Assembly (NCBI GenBank): GCA_002284615.2
Contig: MU070177.1
Span: forward strand, 127,464-142,476
DNA from: Dunaliella salina
Taxonomy: Eukaryota > Chlorophyta > Chlorophyceae > Chlamydomonadales > Dunaliellaceae
Direction: 5' to 3'
DNA length: 15,013 nucleotides
Positions 14,461 through 15,013 of the stretch are shown piece by piece. The notes beneath the pieces were generated by a model. It made no database searches and had not been told where the DNA came from. It saw only the letters and a list, made by a program, of their open reading frames with translations. The position numbers and the translations under genes were made by a program. Positions within the stretch are counted from its first letter, which is position 1. The number at the start of each line of letters is the position of its first letter.

Positions 14461-15013
14461 TCACTGTGCCCATGAGCTGGCGCGTTCAGGCTGAACGCGC
14501 CAAAACCCAAAAGCTCACACAAGCTGAGTTAGCGCTCCCGGACCCACCTGAGCATCTCTTTCCACCGAGTCGACCCCTCTGGTGTGCTGGGGTCGGCGGG
14601 AGACGGCCTGCTTGCAGAGATCCGGAGGTGCACGCGTTCAAAGGCNGCGTGTTCAGACTGAACCTGGCAAGTCCAAGTCTGAACGCNCGCGTTCAGGGTG
14701 AAAGCGAAAAAAATAAAGTATCTTTTTCTGTCTTTTGGGCCTTGGCCTGGCTTTCTTGGAGGGCTGCTGGGCATCTAAGGCACGTCNGTTTGTGAGTCTG
14801 ACCCGTTCTTTGAGANAGCACACCTCCTGCGCGTTCGCCCAGGCGAGTTCATGGAANAACACGGCGCGTTCAAGATGAACCTGGCACTTTCGAGATGAAC
14901 CTGGCACGNTCATCCTGAAAAATGGCGAGTTCGTCCAGGCTGAAACCTGAATGCTGTGTTCTGAACGTGGCACGTTCCAGTGGGTATGGCAAATGATTAC
15001 AACACCACTACTG
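14461..15013. repeat. Cluster of GCGTTCAG/CTGAACGC palindromic motifs
   Basis: A 23-base perfect palindrome at 14479-14501 (GGCGCGTTCAG, central base, CTGAACGCGCC) is followed by many variants. They include GTTCAGACTGAACCTGGC at about 14651, CTGAACGCNCGCGTTCAG at about 14679, GCGCGTTCGCCCAGGCGAGT at about 14830, GGCGCGTTCAAGATGAACCT at about 14863, TTTCGAGATGAACCTGGCAC at about 14888, then GGCGAGTTCGTCCAGGCTGA and TTCTGAACGTGGCACGTTCC. Isolated N bases are frequent. No gene is recognised. It may be a foldback element or an array of small palindromic sites. Confidence 0.6.

Overview
The window is eukaryotic nuclear DNA, most likely from a chlorophyte green alga. The reasons are GT-AG introns in a plant-type carrier gene, a TGTAA polyadenylation signal just after its stop codon, long repeat-filled introns, long (AC)n/(TG)n tracts and decayed LINE retrotransposons. 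A Dunaliella-like member of the Chlamydomonadales would fit, but the genus is a guess. Isolated N bases mark a draft assembly.

One host gene is recognisable: the 3' part of a plus-strand solute carrier family 25 gene resembling the plant peroxisomal NAD carrier PXN. Its last three coding exons lie at 1003-1129, 8088-8195 and 9476-9607. They are separated by introns of about 7.0 kb and 1.3 kb, and upstream exons lie outside the window. The most striking feature is that three of its splice junctions have been amplified into tandem arrays that copy both the exon edge and the adjoining intron. The donor of the first exon is repeated in 110- and 125-bp units at 1071-1925 and again at 3299-4206. 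The acceptor of the second exon is repeated in about 70-bp units at 7660-8128. The acceptor of the third exon is repeated in 70-bp units at 9163-9499. Many copies keep intact GT or AG dinucleotides.

Layout: 1-1002 is upstream intron or intergenic DNA with a LINE 3' end that terminates in (TGTAA)5, followed by (AC)33. 1130-8087 is a giant intron holding array A, trinucleotide microsatellites, a dispersed repeat (a second copy sits in the next intron), a long imperfect hairpin, a Lys/Gln-coding minisatellite split by an insert containing a possible hAT-type transposase remnant, and (TG)40. 8196-9475 is the second intron. 9608-9760 is the 3' UTR. 9760-10580 holds nothing I recognise. 10585-14460 is a minus-strand nest of retrotransposon remains: a decayed LINE (family I) with reverse transcriptase motifs, and 3'-end copies of a second LINE (family II) with a CCHC and PD-ExK-like C-terminal domain. 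One family II copy is an 89-bp insertion inside family I, flanked by an 11-bp target duplication. 14461-15013 carries a cluster of short palindromic GCGTTCAG/CTGAACGC motifs.

Only the carrier exons are likely to be functional host sequence. The retrotransposon reading frames are parasitic and mostly broken.
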